Shown: one piece after another, positions 1 to 10,569 of the stretch
How the letters are laid out: every line of letters begins with the position of its first letter
How positions within the stretch are numbered: position 1 is the stretch's first letter
From: Gnetum montanum
Taxonomy: Eukaryota; Streptophyta; Gnetopsida; Gnetales; Gnetaceae
NCBI GenBank assembly: GCA_015680685.1
Contig: MNCI01013584.1
Coordinates: forward strand, 942,771-1,006,770
Direction of reading: 5' to 3'
Length of the DNA: 64,000 nucleotides
Notes under the pieces: generated by a model
What the model saw: only the letters and a program-made list of their open reading frames with translations
The model's database searches: none
Told to the model about the DNA's origin: nothing
Program-made: the position numbers and the translations under genes

Positions 1-830
1 TAAGCTAAGGTCAAGTTCCAAGTTAGAGGCTATTAAAAGTGTATGAAGCTTGGATTGGATAGGTAGAGTTGGTAATTTTCTATACACTAGCTCATAAGGA
101 GAGTAGCCTATAGGAAGTTTCCATGTTGAGAAATATTCCCAAAGGGCATTGTTTAGTTTTGTGCTCTAGTCTCTTCTATATTTGCTAATAGTTCTCATCA
201 TGATCTTCATGATCTCCTTATTAGTAACTTTTTCTTGACCATTGGTTTACGAGTGGTAGGGTATTGTTAGTTTATGTTCAACCCCCAAGCATTGCATAAG
301 CTTGTGAGATGTAGTGCCTATAAAATGTGTTCTATTGTCAAAAATCAATGCATGTGGCACACCAAAACTACATAGTAGTAGATGATGTACAGTTGATGAA
401 GGCTACTACTTCTACCATTTTTTGTAGTAATCAATGATAATAATTATGTGTGCCTTTCCATTTAACATGGGCATGATGGAACCCATGAAGTGCATGCCTC
501 AAATGTCAAAGGATTCCATTGGTTGAATCCACTGTTGGGGTCTGTCCATTCAAGTGATCATCCCATCATCTCATTGATAGCATTCACAAGAGCAGAAAAA
601 ATGGTGGATGTCCCTAAATATGATTAGCCAATAATACCCCACCATCAAGATCTTTATGGTCATGTGTCTCCCAACATAGTGATCCCCACAAGGACCCTCA
701 TGAGAATCCTCAAGAATGTACAATTAATCAACATTAGGTACACACCAATGAACTAGGTCATCGATGAATACCTTGTAAAGGTATCCATTGATTTCCATGA
801 AGCATTTGACCTTATGAAGAAACTATTATT
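1..830 (-). pseudogene. A1 element: integrase remnant (Athila-type Ty3/gypsy), cut by window edge
   Basis: The minus strand reads, in broken frames, as a Ty3/gypsy integrase. From about 800 to 560 there is a decayed zinc-binding segment (HEGPCGDH, later a Cys-rich CSCEC). From about 500 to 250 lies the catalytic core, including the stretch GVPHALIFDN with the second catalytic Asp. The first catalytic Asp appears as His (HFMGS). At about 200-30 is the C-terminal part with PIGYSPYELVYRKLPTLP, typical of Athila integrases. Integrase inserts retroelement cDNA into the chromosome. Many stops and frameshifts make this copy dead. The 3' LTR of the element lies left of the window. It is the same element as the RT at 1,400-2,570 and the gag/protease at 44,778-48,170. 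Confidence 0.8.
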
Positions 831-959
831 TTTTCTTGTAGTCCAAATCTTATGGCATCTCTTGAGTGAGAAGATAAGTGAGGATGTCATGATACCATTT
901 TGGTTCATTGAACACTTGTTCATTTATTGCACCTATAAAGAAGAGTTCATCAAAAAATT

Positions 960-1400
960 GGTCAAAGAGTGGGCTCTCCTCCTCTTTGTTATCCCACCAT
1001 AATCAAGACAAGTGATTAGAAACCACATTCTCAATCCCCTTTCGATCTACCACTGTAAGATTGAACTCCTACAAGATCACCAACCACCATATGATATGGG
1101 GGCTCATCATTGACTTGTTCTTGAGGAAGCAAATGGCACTATGGTTAGTGTGCACAAACACTTTATATCCAAGCACATAGTGCCTAAACTTCTCTAGAGT
1201 GTATACCACCACCATTAGTTCTTTCTCCATTGTGGTGTAATTTAGTTGTGCACCCACAATGCTTCCACTCTCATAGTGGATGTAATATGGATGTTTCTTA
1301 TCATCCAATTGTGTAAGCATGGCTCCTAAGGCATAATTTGATGTGTTTATCATTATATAAATGGTCTAGACCAATCAAGTGCTTATAAAATTAGAGTCTC
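960..1400 (-). pseudogene. A1 element: RNase H domain remnant
   Basis: The minus-strand frame 1353-1069 gives 94 residues of Ty3/gypsy RNase H, with the hallmarks YALGAMLTQ, QLNYTTMEKELMVVV, LEKFRHYVLGYKV and HTNHSA. It runs into DRKGIENVVSNHLS at about 1,060-1,010, the end of RNase H in Athila-lineage elements. RNase H removes the RNA strand during reverse transcription. In this minus-strand element it follows RT (higher coordinates) and precedes integrase (lower coordinates), the normal Ty3/gypsy order. The frame stops after the domain and the whole pol is disrupted. Family assignment is firm; the Athila lineage is my reading of motif wording. Confidence 0.85.
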
Positions 1401-1731
1401 TATGAGTTTTTATTGAGGCTCTAGAATGCATTTTTACATTCCTTAGTCCAAATAAATTTAGCATCTATCTTTGTTAGCTTGACCAATAATTTTGCAATCT
1501 TACATAAATTCTCTATAAAATGCTGGTAGTAGCCAGAGTGTCCAAGAAATGATCAAACATCTTTAACAGTTTTTGGTTGGCTAGTTATTCCTTGTATGAT
1601 CCTTATCTTTTCAAGGTGCACCTCAATCCCTACCTAAGAAATTATATACCAAAATATAATGCCCTTCTGGACCATCAAATGTCTCTTCTACCAATTGAGA
1701 AAAAGATTCGTCTTCACACACCTTTTAACCA

Positions 1732-2063
1732 CTTGCTCAAGGTGGTCCAAGGCTTGATCAAATGTGGTGCCATAGGTGGAGAAGTCATCCATGAAGACTT
1801 CCACCCCACTACCACTTGCTCAAGGTGGTCCAAGGCTTGATCAAATGTGGTGCCATAGGTGGAGAAGTCATCCATGAAGACTTCCACCCCACTACCACTT
1901 GCTCAAGGTGGTCCAAGGCTTGATCAAATGTGGTGCCATAGGTGGAGAAGTCATCCATGAAGACTTCCACCCCACTACCACTTGCTCAAGGTGGTCCAAG
2001 GCTTGATCAAATGTGGTGCCATAGGTGGAGAAGTCATCCATGAAGACTTCCACCCCACTACCA
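1732..2063 (-). repeat. Four perfect 83-bp tandem copies of the RT catalytic-box segment
   Basis: Copies lie at 1732-1814, 1815-1897, 1898-1980 and 1981-2063, and I see no differences between them. On the minus strand each encodes the segment around the RT active site (EVFMDDFSTYG, followed by DQALDHLEQV). Because 83 is not a multiple of three, each junction shifts the frame. Perfect identity inside an otherwise heavily mutated element suggests either very recent slippage or an assembly/read-collapse error. Confidence 0.97.
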
Positions 2064-2565
2064 ATCTATTTCTAAAGAATTCTTAGGACCAAGCATTGGA
2101 ATATTGTAGGAGCATTACATAGACCAAAAGGCATCTATCAACATGCAAAAGTCCCCTGAGGACTCATGAATGTTGTTTTGGTTTGATTCTTTGGCATGAT
2201 CTAGATTTTTTTATATCCACTACAACCATCTAGAAATATATAATAGAAATTCCTAGATATAGTGTCCAACACTTGATCCAAAAATGGAAAAGAAAAGTGA
2301 TTTTTAATTATTATCATATTCAATAGCCAGAAGTCAATGCAGACTTACCACTTGCCATCTTTCTTTTGCACAATCACTAGTGAGCTAACCCACTCACTAT
2401 TTGCAATGGGATAGATAAACCCTTCCTTGAGGAGTTGATTTATTTCCTCTTTGATGAGCTACTTTAATTTGGGGTTCAAACACACTATAGCTACTTCTTT
2501 GGCTTCATGGCCAAATTAGTGTAGATATGATGTTGGCATATTCTAGGATCAATCACTATCAATTT

Positions 2566-2570
2566 AGGAT
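2566..2570. other. Left target-site duplication AGGAT of T1
   Basis: AGGAT directly precedes the T1 LTR start (TGTAGTGA) at 2571 and recurs directly after the T1 LTR end (TTTCA) at 44,778-44,782. A 5-bp duplication is the usual size for LTR retrotransposons. Taking one copy away joins the A1 pol frame across the site. Confidence 0.95.
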
Positions 2571-4151
2571 TGTAGTGACCAAAAAAATTGATGGTTGGAA
2601 TGGGAACACTGAGAGATTCATAGGTGCATATCCTAACCCTGCATCCACATGATTACTTGCTAGAGGCAAAGATGGGATGCCTAGAATGATCTTATCAATT
2701 GAACTAGGACTTACAAGATGCAATGCTGAAATGTTGTTAGATGCTTACATGATGTTTGCAGAATCTATGATGTTAATAGGGGTTTTCCCCAAAAACAAAG
2801 GAGTCAAGGCATGGTTATGTGCAAAAATAGTGAAAAAATGCAAGTGAATGCTAAAACGTGAATAAAAATGCTGAAAAATGCATAGAAAGAGAGTGACAGA
2901 GAGAGCAACACCACCCCAAATGGGGAGAACATAGTTAACTGCACGAAGGATGAGGACGTATGCAGTGTACAAGTAGGCATAGTAGGTAGCGTAGTTATAG
3001 TCTCAAGGTGTCTAAGCTTTGAAGATTGACATCCACTGTGGTGTCTGTGCCTATTGAGTTGGCCACCACAGTGTCCCATAGGCTACAATGATCTATGGTG
3101 GTGTCTCGCAATGGTGTGCAATGGTACCAAATGCTAGCTTAGAGTCTACTAAAATGCCAAGTGTGCTTGAATACAAGAATGCTCAAAATGTATATTTTCC
3201 AACCCCTAAAACATAGAATTTTGGGGTATTTCTAGTGGTAGGATTACCATGAATTATGGATCTAGTACCACAAGCTAGAGGGGTAGTTGGGACTATGCTG
3301 CACCCCACTACGCTCCACTAAAGCAAATGGTGTTATGCTGGTATGCTCCAATGGACCTATGAGACTGCCAAACTATGACTAAACTACCCAAATACATGTG
3401 AAAATTCCAAACAAACCACCATATACATGAAAATAATGCAAATTAGTGCAAGTTTAGAGACTACACCAGGACCATGCTATCCACTCTCTTGAGTGGTGTC
3501 GAGTGTAGGTACAATTTTTGGATGAATGGGGGGTGCAAAAGAAATGCAAGTTGCTAATCTTACTTACTAGAGGAGTTTTGGAGCTAGGATGAAGGCTAGT
3601 GCTACATTCCAGAGGCTCTTGGAGATAGTTCTACATGACTATGCTAACTACACTCTAGGGCATAGTCTCAACAATTAGACAAATTTTGCAAAAAATGCAC
3701 TTTCATGCTGACTAAGCTTTGGAGCATAGTCTCAACAATTAGAAAAATTCTATGGAAGTGGTGTCTTCATGTAGACTATCCTAACTATGCTCTAGATCAT
3801 ATTAGGGAGCATAGTCTAGTAGTTAGAAAATTTTCCAAACTATTTTTTTCCATGCCAACCAAGCTCTATGACTACTAGTTTGACACTTAGGAAAGTTTGC
3901 AAAATTGGTCATTAGTGTGCTAACTACACTAACTATGCTCTAGAGCATAGTCCCAGTAGTGGGAAGCATAGTCTAGCACTTAGAAGAATTCATATTTGTT
4001 TTCAACACTTACAAAAAATCTTTCAAATCTAGTCGAGTGTACTGATTGCAGTGGAGAGTGTAGGCTAAACACTTAGAAAAAAGTTTCCTTGTGTTAACAC
4101 TTAGACAAATTTCTAGTCGAGACATGATGGCCCAAATTTGGTGGTATTTCA
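2571..4151 (-). repeat. T1 3' LTR
   Basis: The LTR runs from TGTAGTGA to ...TGGTATTTCA on the plus strand, so its minus-strand form begins TGAAATACC and ends TACA. It matches the 5' LTR at 43,462-44,777, including the block with alternating CATAGTC and TTAGAAAAATT motifs at 3,600-4,110. It contains the perfect 20-bp palindrome ACTATGCTCTAGAGCATAGT at 3932-3951. About 360 bp (roughly 2,778-3,136) has no counterpart in the 5' LTR, which explains the length difference. The polypurine tract lies just beyond the high-coordinate end (minus-strand AACAAGGAAGATTCAA, 4152-4167). Confidence 0.9.
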
Positions 4152-5769
4152 TTGAATCTTCCTTGTTGAAATCTAGAGAAGTGGCTCGAGAGACATCGAT
4201 AAAGAATAACAAAACAGCACATCAAACTTGGCAACAATATCGTTCATCAGCACCCAATCAAATGTTGTTGCACCATGCTCAAGAGTGCTAAGGGTTGAGG
4301 TATGCTAGAGAGAAAGGATGTAGGAAATGTGCTAGAGCTAATAGGAGAGATAAAATGCAAATAGTGTATCATACTACAAGATGCAAAGTTAGCACAGCTG
4401 ATGGGAACTAAGGTACCAAGGTGGCCTATCAGCAAAACAATGACCTCTCATCAGAATGCTTATGAGAGAGTTAACATTCATGGCACTAGGATGGCTTGCC
4501 CCTAAAATTGTGACCTTTCATCAAAATTCTTATGAAAGATTTAGCATGAATTCAAGGTTGGACTAGTTGAAAAATTATAGCTCTACCAATTTTTCTTGGG
4601 AACATGTTTTTTCCCATTCTTTTTTTTCCTTTTTGACTGTGAGGTGAACCTGCTTTAAGTTCTACAAATTACTAGATGTGAATTGCAAGATGCTTTCCAT
4701 CAAGTGGTCTGCATGCCACCTAATGAGCTCTTCTTTGATGAAACTACATCACATTTGTGGGACAGATGTTTCCTCCTTAGGATGAGTTGCATTACATCCG
4801 CTTGGGCTCTGATCAATCCACAATGGCTCCACATAGGATGAGTTGCATTACATCCATCATGGATTCTACAATTGACCTAAAGAGGGTGCCATGTAAATTG
4901 GAGGGATTTTCAAGCTCAATGATGTAGGGGAACATAGGGGAATGTAAGGAACAAGGGGTAAATGCAAGTAAGGTATAGCAAGGATAATAGGGATGTGCAC
5001 TCTTAAGCAACTAGGCTAGTCCAATCATGCACATCAAATGAATGTGATGAATTTCTGCTATGATGAGATGCATGTCTACACAACCACATCTAGAGCTTTG
5101 TCCTACAAACAAAACTTAGAGAAAATAAGAAAACAACCACATAACATGATATGCCAGTAAACTATTGGATACAAGGGTGTTGCAAATGCTACAACAGCTA
5201 AACCAATTGCAAGTGTTTGAAAAGCCTATAAAGGTGCTAGGGGGCAAGAATGTTGCAAATTCTCTAGAGGCCCAAACTGGTGGCAAGTTTCTAGAGAGAT
5301 TAGCAAAATGATGGAAGACAATTATGATGTAGGTGCTCGAAATCCTACACCAATGATAGGAGCCTAGAAAAACAACAAAATGGTGGAGGGCCATAATGTT
5401 GTAGGTACTCACAAGCTTAAGCAATGGTAAGAGCCCAAAAAATTAGCAAAATGAAGAGGCCATAATGCTACAAGCACCACCCAAATCTGGTAGTGCTACA
5501 AGTGCTATCCAGAGGACATGCTAGTGATGAGAGCTTAGGAAGACTAGAAAAATGCCAAGGGGTGGTAATGCTGCAAATGTTCTAGAGGTCTCTCCCATTG
5601 ATAGGAAATCCATTGAAATCCATTCTGGGACTATAGTGTCCCCATCCATGTGGTGCAACAAAGTGGGAAGGGTGGGTAGGGGGAGTTAGGATTATTCTTG
5701 CTAGCTTGCCCATATAATAATGCATGAGTGATGGTGAACCCAATTTAAGGTCTTGGTAGACCATGTGTT
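4152..5769 (-). other. T1 3' untranslated region, no gene seen
   Basis: This lies between the 3' LTR and the integrase end. It begins with a purine-rich tract (4152-4167 on the minus strand). Two near-copies of GGATGAGTTGCATTACATCC stand at about 4,782 and 4,838, and T2 has counterparts near 23,258-23,335. From about 5,180 to 5,590 a degenerate 70-80 bp unit recurs, with phrases such as AGCAAAATGATGGA and AATGCTACAAG. I see no coding signal. Short open frames here are not supported by any recognisable motif. Confidence 0.7.
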
Positions 5770-6130
5770 TTACTAGTTTAAGGTCCTAGAAAATTTTGAA
5801 CCTAGTTTAAGTTCCTAGCAAACCATAGCATGCTATTTTATAGCCCTAGAAGACTATTGCATGCCAATTTAATATCATAGTAAACATGTTGTGTCAACTT
5901 AATATCATGATCCAAGAACAAGTTGTGCTAGTTTAGTATCGTAGCAAATGGTCTATGCTAGTTTATAGTCATAGTGGACTAGAGGTTTGGATGTCAATTT
6001 AGTATCATAGCAAATGATCAATGCTAGTTTAGCATCATATCCGAAGGGTGCTATGCTAATATATAATCATAGTGAACTTGCAGTGCTAGTTTAGAGTCAT
6101 AGTGGACTTCTATGCCATTTTATAATCATA
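5770..6130. repeat. Degenerate tandem array, unit core GCTAGTTTAAGGTC (T1, after integrase)
   Basis: About nine units of roughly 37-42 bp, each with a core like TGCTAGTTTA(A/T)(G/T)(G/A)TC followed by ATAG(C/T)(A/G)GA and ATG. The unit drifts toward TAGTATCATAG in the later copies. Related arrays occur after the T2 integrase (24,215-24,560), after both antisense genes (19,070-19,425 and 33,640-33,905), and as short remnants next to RT (13,010-13,095 and 28,225-28,250). Tandem repeats between integrase and 3' LTR are a known habit of Tat/Ogre elements. Confidence 0.85.
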
Positions 6131-6179
6131 GTAAACTATGCTAACCTTGCTTTATTGAGATGTAGCATTCCATACTAGG

Positions 6180-7311
6180 TGTAGCAAGGCTTCAAGTATG
6201 AATGGTTGACCAAATTAGCAAAGTCATTGTTTTCTTGGTCAACAAGCTTGAATGCTCCATTATCATAGGCCTTAGTAACCAAGAAAGGCCCTTCCTAGTG
6301 GCTAAGAATTTTTCAATGGGTTCATGAATGGCCTTAAGGACTAAGGCCCCTTTCTTGATTGGGCATTGATGCTAATTGTGATGTTGTTTCTATTTTTTCT
6401 TTTCTTGGTACCACTCAATGTGATTAAGAATCTACATGCACTCCTCCTCTATCGAATCAGGGTCCGCAGTTCTTAACTCATCATTCTAAGCCTCATCAAT
6501 GAAGTTCAAGAGGATCACATGAAGTAATGGAACCTACAATTCAAGAGGCAAACTTTCTTTAGACCCACAAACAAGGCTATATGATTTCTTACCTATTATT
6601 GTGTTGTGTGTCGTGTGGTAGGCCCAAATTGCATAGACTAATTATTCGTGCCATCATCATTTGCTACTACTAAGCATCCTCTTTAGAAGGTTGATGATGA
6701 TCTTGTTTGTGGCATCTACCTGGCCATTTTCCTATGGGTAGTATGGTGATGAAAAAGAAATGTTTGATACCAAAGTGTTCACAGAAAGCCTTAGTTTCAA
6801 CACTACTAAACTATGATCCATTGTCCATTACGATGGTCATGAGCAAACCAAAGAAAGTCACTATGTTGTCAAGCATCAATTTGCAAACTTGTTGTGATGT
6901 TCTCTTCCTAAGGAAAATAGCCTCAACCCACTTGGTAAAGTACTTAGTTGTGGTTATAATGAAGCTATGCCCTATGGAGGACTTAAGCATTATAGGTCCA
7001 ATGATGTCTAAACCCCAACATTGGAATGGCCATGTGATCTATGTTGTGTGTAATTCATTCAATGACACATGCATTAAGTTTCCATGCCATTGATAAATAT
7101 TGCACATCTTAACCTCAGAGACACAATCCTGCTCCATGTAAGACCAATAGTAGCCTAAGCCTCTAATTTTTGCTACGATTACCCTGGGCACTATGTGACC
7201 TCCACATAGTTCCTTATGAACTTTTTTAACAATCATTTGTACTTCATTATTGGTAATATAGGTTAATAGTATGTCATCATAGAATCTGTGACATAATGTG
7301 TTATCTCCCAC
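6180..7311 (-). pseudogene. T1 integrase remnant
   Basis: The minus-strand frame 7311-7039 holds the N-terminal zinc-binding region (VHKELCGGHIVPR, then CNIYQWHGN as the degenerate second Cys pair). The core follows through 6,540: first Asp in GLDIIGPM near 7,010, second Asp in TIVMDNGS near 6,830, and the Glu region near 6,720-6,680 after a frameshift. The C-terminal segment at 6,500-6,200 reads SIEEECM, HQCPIKKGALVLKA, then ATRKGPFLVTKAY. A whole domain set is therefore visible, but stops (for example in the second Asp motif) and frameshifts kill it. The matching T2 domain is at 24,570-25,830. Confidence 0.85.
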
Positions 7312-7539
7312 AATGATGTACTACCATGATCATTTACACACTGAATCCTTTTGGGTAGTGGTTAGATGTTGTAGAGGTTCATCCTATAGAAGGTATGCCT
7401 TGATGTCATCATACCATTCTATTTTGTGGGTCATGCTAACTGTGACTATGGATGCAATATCAGTGGTTTGTGTGATAGGCATAGTGCAATCCACCACTAA
7501 GGTGGGGAATGTGTGAAACATGTCAGGTGTAATGCTTAA

Positions 7540-7935
7540 GGCTAACGTTTCTAAGGCCTTAGCTATGGCATTTTTGTTGTTGGGAATGTATTGAACATCT
7601 ACAATTGCAAACTATTTAATCAAGTGCTTTGCCAGGTCATAATAAGGTTGTAAATGTTGGGCTTTACAAGTGTACAGCTTTGTAACTTGGTTGATCACTA
7701 ACTGTGAGTTGCCTTAAATTCCTATCTTTTGGATTCCTAGGTCACAAGCTGTTAGGATACCATAGAGGAGAACTTCATACTCTACCACATTGTTGGTGCA
7801 TGGGAACGAAAAATGATACACGAAGGGTTAGATCTTCCTAGAGGGGAATCTGATAACGATAACGACACTACCACCTTGAGAGGTTGAAGCATCATCAAAG
7901 TGTAAGAGTGCCTCGAAGTTATCAAGAACTTAACT
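7540..7935 (-). pseudogene. T1 second (archaeal-type) RNase H remnant
   Basis: On the minus strand the segment reads ALLHFDDASTSQGGS (catalytic Asp), then CTNNVVEYEVLLYGI (catalytic Glu), GNSQLVINQVTKLYTCKAQH (third position Asp now Asn), and IPNNKNAIAKALE (fourth Asp now Lys). A second RNase H of this kind between the ordinary RNase H and integrase is characteristic of Tat-lineage Ty3/gypsy elements. Two catalytic residues are replaced in this copy, while T2 retains all four. Confidence 0.85.
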
Positions 7936-8664
7936 AACACTACTAACATGCTCATCTAGGAATTCCAAATCAATTTTTGATTGATCATTAATAGGTGAAA
8001 ATATGAGTTTTATGGCTATAGCTTGACCTTTTGTTGAGGCTTGTGCCACGTAGTGTAGGTCAAACTCTATTGTTATTTCTTTCCACTGTGCAATACAACT
8101 ACTCTCGTAAATGTTCATTGTAATCACTCAAAGTACATTACTCTTGCAAATGATATTGACTTGACTGTGGAAAAGATAGTGCCTCTACTTCCTAAGTGCG
8201 AAGACTAAGGCAAGGCAATTCTTTTTCACATTGTTATACTTTGATTTGTGGGTGACTAATGCATGGCTTAAGTAGTAGATTGAGATCTCTATGCCATCAT
8301 CTCGCTTTTGACAAAGTAAAGAAGCAATGAATGTGTCAAAGGTAGCAACATAGATGTATAAGGGTTTGTCTCCTTATGAAGGATATACCATTGGAAGTTG
8401 AGCTAGCTCCTATTCAAGGTTGTCAAATGCCTCTTGGCATTGAACTATCCACTCAAAATGGATCCCTTTTTGAGTAGATGTTGCATTGGCTACAACTTAT
8501 TAGTTAACCTTGTAATAAACTTGGATATAAATTGAAATCTACCCTATAACCCTCATAGCTCCTTAAGATTAGCCAGTGGTGCTAAGTTAATTATGACTTT
8601 AATCTTATTGGGGTCTACACGTATGCCTGCTTTAGATACTACAAAACTAAGAATCCAACCTATC
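7936..8664 (-). pseudogene. T1 RNase H and C-terminal RT remnant
   Basis: From the P insertion boundary at 8,664 downward, the minus strand reads the RT end (AGIRVDPNKIKVIINLAP, LANLKEL, then FISKFITRLTN). It continues into the classical RNase H (IASLLCQKRDDGIEISIYYLSHAL, KNCLALVFALRK) and a connector (WKEITIEFDLHYVAQAST, 8,090-8,030). The upstream part of RT continues at 11,853 on the other side of P. The open frame 8127-7930 covers only the connector. Broken by several stops. Confidence 0.85.
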
Positions 8665-8755
8665 TGTTGGCACATTTGGCCATTTCATGGAACAGCAAAA
8701 AGGTCATACTATAGGTGTTGATAAGGCAATTCCATACATAATTTGCTGTTAGCAG

Positions 8756-9260
8756 GGATCAGAGGCTAGGACAACAAGGATTGCTGAAAGGGTTAGACAT
8801 CCAGAGGAATTGAAAAGGGACAATGATGGTTGGATAATTGATATCAAATATTATCTATCTCAACAGATTCACCTTGCTGTAACTCGCTTATGTCCTCCCA
8901 TACAAGGCACAAGTGTAGGGCATCTTGCAGATTGTCTTGGATTAGATTCATCTAAGTTTGAAACAAAAACAACCATAGACGCCGTGGCAAGAGATATAGT
9001 AAATTCATTTTTCTCCAAACTCCTAAATGATGAGCAATGGTATTAAGATTGTGAGCCTCTTATAATTAAATGTTCCTACTATTCTGCGAGACTTAAATGT
9101 CCAAGTGTTTTAAATATGGTCAATGGTTTACAAAGGCATGTAATGGACTCTAGTGGAAATGCAATGCACATGAGGTCGGTGGAGTTATCGAACAGCCAAG
9201 TTGAATCTTCCAAAACATGTTCTTTACTGCTGATAGAAATTACTAATTGCGCATAGCCAA
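8756..9260 (+). pseudogene. POLA: DNA polymerase alpha catalytic subunit, captured C-terminal fragment
   Basis: An intron-like 3' splice site (TGTTAGCAG) ends at 8755. The frame from 8756 reads TTRIAERVRHPEELKRD, then WIIDIKYYLSQQIH, RLCPPIQGTS, ADCLGLDSSKF and SFFSKLLNDEQWY, followed after one TAA (9044-9046) by DCEPLIIKC. The motifs YLSQQIH and CLGLD, followed by the DCEPL segment that opens the C-terminal zinc-binding region, identify the replicative polymerase alpha catalytic subunit. The second Cys of the zinc-binding pair is missing (CSYY). The frame continues, weakly conserved, to a TAG near 9,258. Only the region just before and at the start of the zinc domain is present, so this is a non-functional capture inside P. 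The retained splice acceptor implies DNA-level rather than mRNA-level capture. Confidence 0.85.
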
Positions 9261-10155
9261 CAATGAGAAAGCCACTAGGAAATGCTGAAAATGTCTGACC
9301 ATGGTTGCACAGCAGGATCACAAAAATGGATGCTTTGTAGCAGAAACAAGAAATCAGTCAAGGAGTGGCGCTGGCATGGCTTGTACGCAGGCCTTGATAA
9401 CAGAATCCCCAACTTTGGAGCTGGGCATGATCAGGCCTCACGGTGGGCACCAGCAGAGAGGGCGGTAGCAGAACTAGCATGGCATTTTCCATGTACGTCG
9501 ACTAAAACACATAGCCACGGCAGTCATGAAAATGGATATAGAGGACTCTGCGGATGTCTACCGTTGAAAACTTGACAACTACACCGGTCTTCAGGGTTTC
9601 TAGTTTTCAACATCGTTGGTGGAGGACCTGCATCTGAGCTTGGATCCCTTCTTCTTGAACATTTGTCCATGGACTATGGAAAAAATAAAAAAATCTAAGT
9701 TGGGATTCACTGTGTTTTTAACAGGTTTTCAGCATGATCATCATGAGCCGTTATAAGCACAAAGAATTCTCAAGGACAACAAAAACTACATAATGTCAAG
9801 CAATGCTTCACATGACATGATACTCACTTGGTGTTGAAGATGGAATCGGCCCTAATATAACTAGTGTAAATAGTTTTTAGTCTACAGTTTTCTCAAAAAA
9901 TATTCATTGGACATGCTTTAGAATTATGACAAACATTCGCAAGAGATGGAAAAATTATTGGCGCGCTTCCTAAATCTTCACTTAACGCTTTGGCCTGCAA
10001 CAGATTTCTGTAATTAAAATCCAACAAAAAATAATTAAATAAGCATCATTTTATTCCAGGGATTATACTGGAAAAATATTTAGTTTCTGAATCGAGGAGG
10101 TCTTCAACTAATTCAGGAACCTTGCAATTGGACTGTATCCTTTTACTAATTTATC
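9261..10155. other. P interior, no recognised gene
   Basis: The open frame 9282-9575 on the plus strand has no motif I recognise and sits just after the polymerase fragment. It may be intron or unrelated flanking DNA picked up with it. AT-rich sequence at 9,660-10,080 contains possible 3' splice-like sites (TTTTTAACAG near 9,724, TTTATTCCAG near 10,059), but I cannot connect them to coding sequence. Confidence 0.4.
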
Positions 10156-10368
10156 ATGGGGAAGAAAGGTGCCAGAGGAGACATTCAGCGTGCTAAGACT
10201 GTCAGGATTACAGATGATCATGAGAAAAAGAACCAACTAAAGCAAGTTAAAAATGTTCAAATGACTCTTCGTAGAGTATATGAGATAATATCCTTTTGGC
10301 TCAGGAAAAAGACAAATGAATATCGTTTCCATAAGTGGACTATATACATTCGGGGTGCCACAAATTAA
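10156..10368 (+). CDS. Small unrecognised ORF in P (70 codons)
   Basis: This ORF starts MGKKGARGDIQRAKTVR and is rich in Lys and Arg. It has no motif I can assign with any assurance; a faint resemblance to basic DNA-binding N-termini is too weak to name. It lies between the polymerase alpha fragment and the promoter-like repeat block. It may be a chance ORF or a short captured exon. The surrounding sequence is AT-rich and includes a (TA)-rich stretch at 10,411-10,432. Confidence 0.3.
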   Translation: MGKKGARGDIQRAKTVRITDDHEKKNQLKQVKNVQMTLRRVYEIISFWLRKKTNEYRFHKWTIYIRGATN

Positions 10369-10569
10369 AATGTGAGAGTGCAACTCCACTTATGCATTCG
10401 GTTGTATACGCGTACATATATATTTATATATTAACCCATCCATGTATGCATCAACTCCATGGTTATTATCTCTACTACTATGATGTAAATAACAATAAAA
10501 TATTTTATGATTTAAAAAGGGAGTTTGTGCAACAATTGTTCAAAGTCCCATGTGAATTGAACACGTGTC

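Larger units (their letters stand above)
1400..2570 (-). pseudogene. A1 element: reverse transcriptase remnant with multiplied active site
   Basis: Read on the minus strand, the segment 2,570-1,400 gives the RT start (IDPRICQHHIYTNLAMKP), then LKEGFIYPIANSEWVS near 2,430, FLDGCSGYKKI near 2,230, PFGLCNAPTIFQ near 2,120, and the catalytic box FMDDF. The box-bearing segment is present four times (1,732-2,063) in an 83-bp tandem array, so the frame shifts at every copy. The wording around the box is typical of Athila RTs. The upstream end is interrupted exactly at 2,570/2,571 by the T1 insertion. The reading frame continues from the other side of T1 at 44,778 through the AGGAT target site. Confidence 0.85.

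Noticed and set aside
1732-2063. CRISPR-like array
   Set aside because: The repeats are directly tandem without spacers and code for an RT segment; this is a plant retrotransposon, not a prokaryotic array.
10156-10368. Possible MADS-type DNA-binding start in the small Lys/Arg-rich ORF of P
   Set aside because: The likeness is limited to basic residues and spacing; the defining residues of the domain are not there, so no name is given.
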